A stretch of 8,411 nucleotides of DNA from the NCBI GenBank assembly GCA_016199015.1, contig JACQHN010000201.1:1-8411 (forward strand). The letters are read 5' to 3'. The stretch comes from Nitrospira defluvii. Lineage in GTDB: Bacteria > Nitrospirota > Nitrospiria > Nitrospirales > Nitrospiraceae. Under the pieces are notes generated by a model, which saw only the letters and a program-made list of their open reading frames with translations, did not search any database and was not told the origin of the DNA. Position 1 is the stretch's first letter. Every line of letters begins with the position of its first letter. Both the position numbers and the translations under genes were made by a program. Shown one piece after another: positions 5,627 through 8,411 of the stretch.

Positions 5627-5644
5627 GGCCTCAAAAGTCAGGCC
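5627..5644 (-). terminator. Weak hairpin after the dioxygenase gene
   Basis: The minus strand reads GGCCT-GACTTTTG-AGGCC just after the dioxygenase stop codon. The stem is five bp and no T-run follows, so at most it is a weak pause or an RNA 3'-end stabiliser. Confidence 0.2.
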
Positions 5645-5650
5645 TCCGAG

Positions 5651-6868
5651 TCAGTCCTGAACAAAACGCTTGGTCTCTTCAAGGTGCTTGTTCAGGTAGG
5701 GCATGAACGGCGTGCCGCCTGTGCCGACAGCGGTCGGGTTACTCGCGTGAGATTGATGTTGTCGAAAAATATACCGCTCGGCATATCCGATATGAATCTC
5801 ACGGAATTGCGCGAGTAACTCCACGCAGATGCAGAAGGCCTTCCACAGTTCAGGATTCCTCATTTGACGATCGCGGGCGTAGCCGTATAACAGGGGACGC
5901 TGCTGCGCATCCACTTGTGCCTCCAGGGCGGTCAGGAACGCCCGGTGGCGCGGAGGCATGTAGTCGCGCATCTCCTCAAGATACTGGGTCAACGGATCAT
6001 CGGCGTGGGGAATGCCAAGGCCGGCATCCAGAGCCGGAACAATCGAACTTTGCGAGCCGGTCTCGCCGCGCAACTGTTGCGGTCGCTCAGCGTAGGCTGC
6101 GACTCCTTCATAGACCAACCCCTCGGGTAAGGCTGGACTGTTCTTCCAGCCGTGAATGTAGGGCCGCACCCGGCTGTAATAGATATAGGGATCGCATCGT
6201 TCCGGCATTCGGAGGAGAGTATCACGCATCCCTTCCTGCGCCGTCGCCAGAGCGCGTAACCCCTCCAGCACCTCTTCTTCCCTATTCTCTCGCGCGGCAT
6301 TCTGCGCTTGGACCAACCCTATTAAACCTGGCCCCGCTTTCGCTTCGATTTCAATGTGCACGAGGACGAACCATTCTTCGTCTAGGCCACCGAGAAAGTT
6401 CTGCAGGAGTACGATGTTCCCCAGTTCGATGGGCTTCTGCGGATCAAGCCGACGCCAGTTATGCAGCGCATAGGAGGCATAGGAGAGGACCGGGGGCCGA
6501 CCAAGTTGTTGCGCGACCGTGTGCCAGGGCAAGGCTAGACTCGCCGGTAGGCGAGAAGCAGGATGGTCGGGATCTTCCCACACATAGGCGTGCCCGGCGA
6601 AAGACAGTGTGCGCATCGTGCAACGAAACGCATCGAGCCCCCACTCATCAGCCACCACCCCCATGACCTCCTTGCGGTCCTGAATGGTCTGTCGGAACTG
6701 TCGAGCGGTGAGAAACTTCGGCAGCTCCGCACCGAGTTGGTTCAGGACTGGCTCATCAGGAATGTGCTCCAGAGGATCGGTCGTCGGGAGGAAACCGCGC
6801 TCAGCCGAAATATCGAATACCGAGAGCGAAAGCGGCAAGAGGGGCTGCTGCTGATGAGAAGTCGTCAT
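5651..6868 (-). CDS. Indoleamine 2,3-dioxygenase family haem protein
   Basis: Family members are cytosolic haem enzymes that use O2 to open the indole ring of L-tryptophan, giving N-formylkynurenine. The 405-residue protein is full length (human IDO1 is 403). The match runs end to end: RGFLPTTDP (25-32), LSYASYALHNWRRLDP (128-143), RPYIHGWKNSP (235-245), GLVYEGV (250-256), GETGSQSS (268-275), YMPPRHRAFL (303-312), FREIHIGY (355-362) and TGGTPFM (383-389). H359 aligns with the proximal haem ligand (human H346) and R235 with the substrate-binding R231. Aligned by eye, the distal pocket differs: Y230/Y231 replace F226/F227, and H171 takes the place of S167. GGGAG lies five bases before the ATG. 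No other kynurenine-pathway gene is adjacent, so the fate of the product is unknown. It could feed NAD synthesis, or the substrate may not be tryptophan. Confidence 0.92.
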   Translation of the reverse strand: MTTSHQQQPLLPLSLSVFDISAERGFLPTTDPLEHIPDEPVLNQLGAELPKFLTARQFRQTIQDRKEVMGVVADEWGLDAFRCTMRTLSFAGHAYVWEDPDHPASRLPASLALPWHTVAQQLGRPPVLSYASYALHNWRRLDPQKPIELGNIVLLQNFLGGLDEEWFVLVHIEIEAKAGPGLIGLVQAQNAARENREEEVLEGLRALATAQEGMRDTLLRMPERCDPYIYYSRVRPYIHGWKNSPALPEGLVYEGVAAYAERPQQLRGETGSQSSIVPALDAGLGIPHADDPLTQYLEEMRDYMPPRHRAFLTALEAQVDAQQRPLLYGYARDRQMRNPELWKAFCICVELLAQFREIHIGYAERYIFRQHQSHASNPTAVGTGGTPFMPYLNKHLEETKRFVQD

Positions 6869-6905
6869 GGCATCTCCCGTGAATCGATGACACAGCTATT
6901 CTTGT

Positions 6906-6922
6906 TTACTGTACCACAGTAA
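6906..6922 (-). promoter_or_regulatory. Perfect dyad (candidate operator) over a possible extended -10
   Basis: TTACTGT-GGT-ACAGTAA on the minus strand is a perfect 7-bp inverted repeat with a 3-bp centre, 38-54 bp ahead of the dioxygenase start codon. Its right half contains TGG-TACAGT, an extended -10-like sequence with the hexamer at 6908-6913, which would start transcription near 6901. A dimeric repressor bound here would block RNA polymerase. I cannot name the regulator; the half-site spacing does not fit LexA. Confidence 0.5.
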
Positions 6923-7258
6923 TCCCGCTCACCGCCGAGCCCATCCATGAGCCTGACTCGCGCGAATCCGCACAGTTCCCCCGAGCGAATCCGTCCTTTG
7001 CTCATCGCCCAAACGGTGTAGAGCAAATCACTCTCACCGGGAATGGTGCATACCTCCTCCCACTCGTACAATCAATCCGTTCCGGCCCTATGTCGCGGAA
7101 GAGAACCAGGCCATGGTCCAGGCATTCGGTTCACGAGCCAGATCCCCACCGTTTCCGTTCGCGGCAGGCAAGGACCGATCAGTTTCTTGCGGGCTGACAA
7201 AACAAATCACTGAAGTCGAGAGGTTCTGACGAACCATACGCTCCGAAAGGAGTGCATC
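6923..7258. other. Intergenic region between the divergent dioxygenase and secreted-protein genes
   Basis: No recognised gene is seen. Contents: a direct repeat GCGAATCCG at 6962-6970 and 6985-6993 (23 bp apart), and a strong but orphan AGGAGGT on the minus strand at 7052-7058. Downstream of that motif a minus-strand frame stays open to the dioxygenase start. The plus-strand promoter for the gene at 7259 must lie here, but no good hexamer pair was found. The ribosome-binding site of that gene, AAAGGAG, is at 7246-7252. Confidence 0.6.
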
Positions 7259-7768
7259 ATGAACTGGAACACCCTACAACACACGATGCGGCTGGTGCTG
7301 CTGGTAAGCTGCGCCCTCGTGCTCCTGTGCGGTGGCACGGCACTAGCCGGCGAGGCTTGGGTTGACGACGTGTGGAACATGGTGGCGTTCGAGAAAGCGA
7401 ACTACCCCACCTCAGATTTCGCCCCCTACTTCCAGAAACTCGACCGCATCAAGGCAGGTCTGGACCGGGGAGATCAGCAGATCGCCAAGACGGAAACCGA
7501 CCGTTTCCTCAAGATGTTGATGGATCGCCGGCACGGCATCAATGACGTGGCGGCAGACGAGATCTACAACTTCGTCGTGAGCGTCAGGCCGAACGCGTCG
7601 AACGAATCGACCGCGTTGAGTGCACCCATCGAGCTGGGAACCAACACCGAACGTCCCATCAGCGTCCCGGACTTCTCAGTGAACACGCCTTATGAAGGGG
7701 GCCCACTTTGCGGGTCAGGCGGCTGTGATTACTGGAACAACGATGTGTTTGACCCAGGCGCCTCGTAA
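7259..7768 (+). CDS. Secreted (periplasmic) protein of unknown function
   Basis: The 169-residue product is not recognised. It has a classical signal peptide: a short N-region with one Arg (R11), a Leu/Val-rich core (about residues 12-24) and a likely cleavage site after GGTALA (residue 30). The mature part is acidic and probably helical from about residues 32-110, with a DRIKAGLDRGDQQIAKTETDR segment. It then becomes a Pro/Ser/Thr-rich extended tail holding two Cys in LCGSGGCDYW (C151 and C156). These could form a disulphide or bind a metal. No haem-binding CxxCH is present. AAAGGAG lies six bases before the ATG, which settles the start over the internal ATG at residue 10. It is a single plus-strand gene with a terminator hairpin 46 bp after its stop. 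Confidence 0.83.
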   Translation: MNWNTLQHTMRLVLLVSCALVLLCGGTALAGEAWVDDVWNMVAFEKANYPTSDFAPYFQKLDRIKAGLDRGDQQIAKTETDRFLKMLMDRRHGINDVAADEIYNFVVSVRPNASNESTALSAPIELGTNTERPISVPDFSVNTPYEGGPLCGSGGCDYWNNDVFDPGAS

Positions 7769-7813
7769 CGTGATCGTCTGCTAGGAAGCGCACATCTCTC
7801 TTATGGAAGGAGT

Positions 7814-7842
7814 GGTGGCCCCTGCCTGCCGGAGGGGCCACC
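7814..7842 (+). terminator. Hairpin terminator after the secreted-protein gene
   Basis: GGTGGCCCCT (7814-7823) and AGGGGCCACC (7833-7842) form a perfect 10-bp GC-rich stem with a 9-base loop, 46 bp after the stop codon. The following bases (CTGCTTCG) have no strong T-run. It may therefore be an imperfect intrinsic terminator or an RNA 3'-end stabiliser. The strong stem and position support a role in ending this transcript. Confidence 0.6.
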
Positions 7843-8177
7843 CTGCTTCGATCCTGCTAACAAGTTTCTATATACCTGCCAGACTCATAATCCGAGAAAA
7901 GCATAGGGGACACTAAGTTTCCTAGGCCAGGCAGGGAGGTTTTCCCCCACGAGATCAGCTTCGGGCGCGCTCAACTATGCTTGACCTGTTTCGATGCCTA
8001 CGAACTCGGCGCAACACCTAGAGCGCTGCAGGCCTCGCCAATGCGTAGCAAGCGCAATGTCCGCGCCCTGCGACAAGCCATGTACACCCCTCCGTCGATG
8101 TGCGATCAAACCTCTCTGCCGGCCTTCGTTGTTCGCTGACTTTTGAAATACTCCTAGCCTCTCTATCGCCATTTGAA
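7843..8177. other. Gene-free stretch between convergent genes
   Basis: This stretch of about 335 bp has no open frame with a ribosome-binding site or a recognisable protein. Two short overlapping minus-strand frames (about 7975-8218) lack both and look fortuitous. ATCCTGCTAA at 7850-7859 weakly recalls the end of the 188-bp element. I see no tRNA, attachment site or insertion sequence. It may be a decayed gene remnant. Confidence 0.55.
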
Positions 8178-8411
8178 TTAACTTCCGCAACATTTCTTGA
8201 ACTTGAAACCAGATTCACAGGGACACGGGTCGTTGAGACCTACCTTGTTTGATTTTGAGGGAGGAACAAAAATTCTGATCTGTCCCCAGTGACGAGATTG
8301 ATACTCGACCTTCGAGGGGTCTGGGAAACTGGCAGGCTTTGGAAGGGCTGCGACTGCGAATGTACCACCACCTCCGAGGATAAGGGCTCCATCGTTACCA
8401 ATCTTCAGTGC
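8178..8411 (-). CDS. SEC-C motif protein (C-terminal 77 residues, runs off right edge)
   Basis: The minus-strand frame is open from the window edge to a TAA at 8178-8180 and has no start in view. The last residues read [18 protein letters not shown], a SEC-C zinc-binding motif (C-x-C-x8-C-C). The motif is known from the C-terminus of SecA and from many unrelated proteins, where it binds zinc and mediates protein contacts, for example with SecB. The usual CPCGSG is CPCESG here. The upstream part ([15 protein letters not shown], then [17 protein letters not shown]) is not recognised and does not look like SecA. The host protein is therefore unknown, but the C-terminal motif is clear. Confidence 0.85.
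   Translation of the reverse strand, partial: ALKIGNDGALILGGGGTFAVAALPKPASFPDPSKVEYQSRHWGQIRIFVPPSKSNKVGLNDPCPCESGFKFKKCCGS

Noticed and set aside
5917..6666. Plus-strand open frame of 249 codons opposite the dioxygenase
   Set aside because: It is antisense to a full-length conserved gene, its composition is Arg/Pro/Ala-biased, and no ribosome-binding site or family is seen.
6906..6922. LexA (SOS) box
   Set aside because: CTGT and ACAG are present but separated by 3 bases instead of the 8 of the E. coli-type box, and there is no other SOS context.
6865..7071. Minus-strand frame of 68 codons starting with TTG
   Set aside because: The TTG follows a stop codon directly and has no ribosome-binding site, so that start is not credible. 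A shorter version is kept only as a finding because of the orphan AGGAGGT.
7843..8177. Integron attC site or insertion-sequence remnant
   Set aside because: No GTTRRRY/RYYYAAC pair, terminal inverted repeats or transposase fragment could be identified.
7975..8218. Two overlapping minus-strand frames of 66 and 72 codons
   Set aside because: They lack ribosome-binding sites and family resemblance, overlap each other, and run into the SEC-C gene end, which is in a different, better supported frame.

Overview
The window is GC-rich and densely coded, and reads like a Gram-negative, didermic chromosome. It has lipoprotein signal peptides and an outer-membrane beta-barrel ending in Phe. My best guess is Nitrospira or a close relative (Nitrospirota). 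That rests on gene content and on a 188-bp intergenic palindromic element that resembles repeats I remember from Nitrospira genomes. It is an inference, not a proven placement.

Region 1 (1-3470, minus strand) is one long housekeeping run read right to left: rpsF (S6), ssb, rpsR (S18), a DUF177/YceD protein, rpmF (L32), plsX and the start of fabH. It joins two clusters that are usually separate: ribosome/replication (rpsF-ssb-rpsR, here without rplI next to it) and L32/phospholipid-fatty-acid synthesis (yceD-rpmF-plsX-fabH). A near-consensus sigma-70 promoter (TTGACA, 16 bp, extended -10 TGTGATACT) lies upstream of rpsF. The leader behind it can form mutually exclusive hairpins just ahead of the ribosome-binding site. 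A weaker internal promoter and attenuator-like hairpin sit between rpmF and plsX.

Region 2 (3571-4939, minus strand) is a three-gene envelope cluster: an eight-stranded-type outer-membrane barrel protein followed by two tandem paralogous Gly/Tyr-rich lipoproteins. The lipoproteins differ at the +2 sorting residue (Asp versus Ala).

Region 3 (4940-5650) is intergenic except for a 70-residue two-helix membrane protein. It holds the 188-bp nested inverted-repeat element (5162-5349), whose edge touches the stop codon of that small gene.

Region 4 (5651-7258) carries a full-length indoleamine 2,3-dioxygenase homologue, which would open tryptophan to N-formylkynurenine. Its distal haem pocket appears altered, and it lies behind a perfect 7-3-7 dyad overlapping a likely extended -10. 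No other kynurenine-pathway gene is in view.

Region 5 (7259-8411) has a plus-strand secreted protein of unknown function with a GC-rich terminator hairpin. About 335 bp without a recognisable gene follow. Last comes the C-terminal end of a minus-strand protein that finishes in a SEC-C zinc motif and runs off the right edge.
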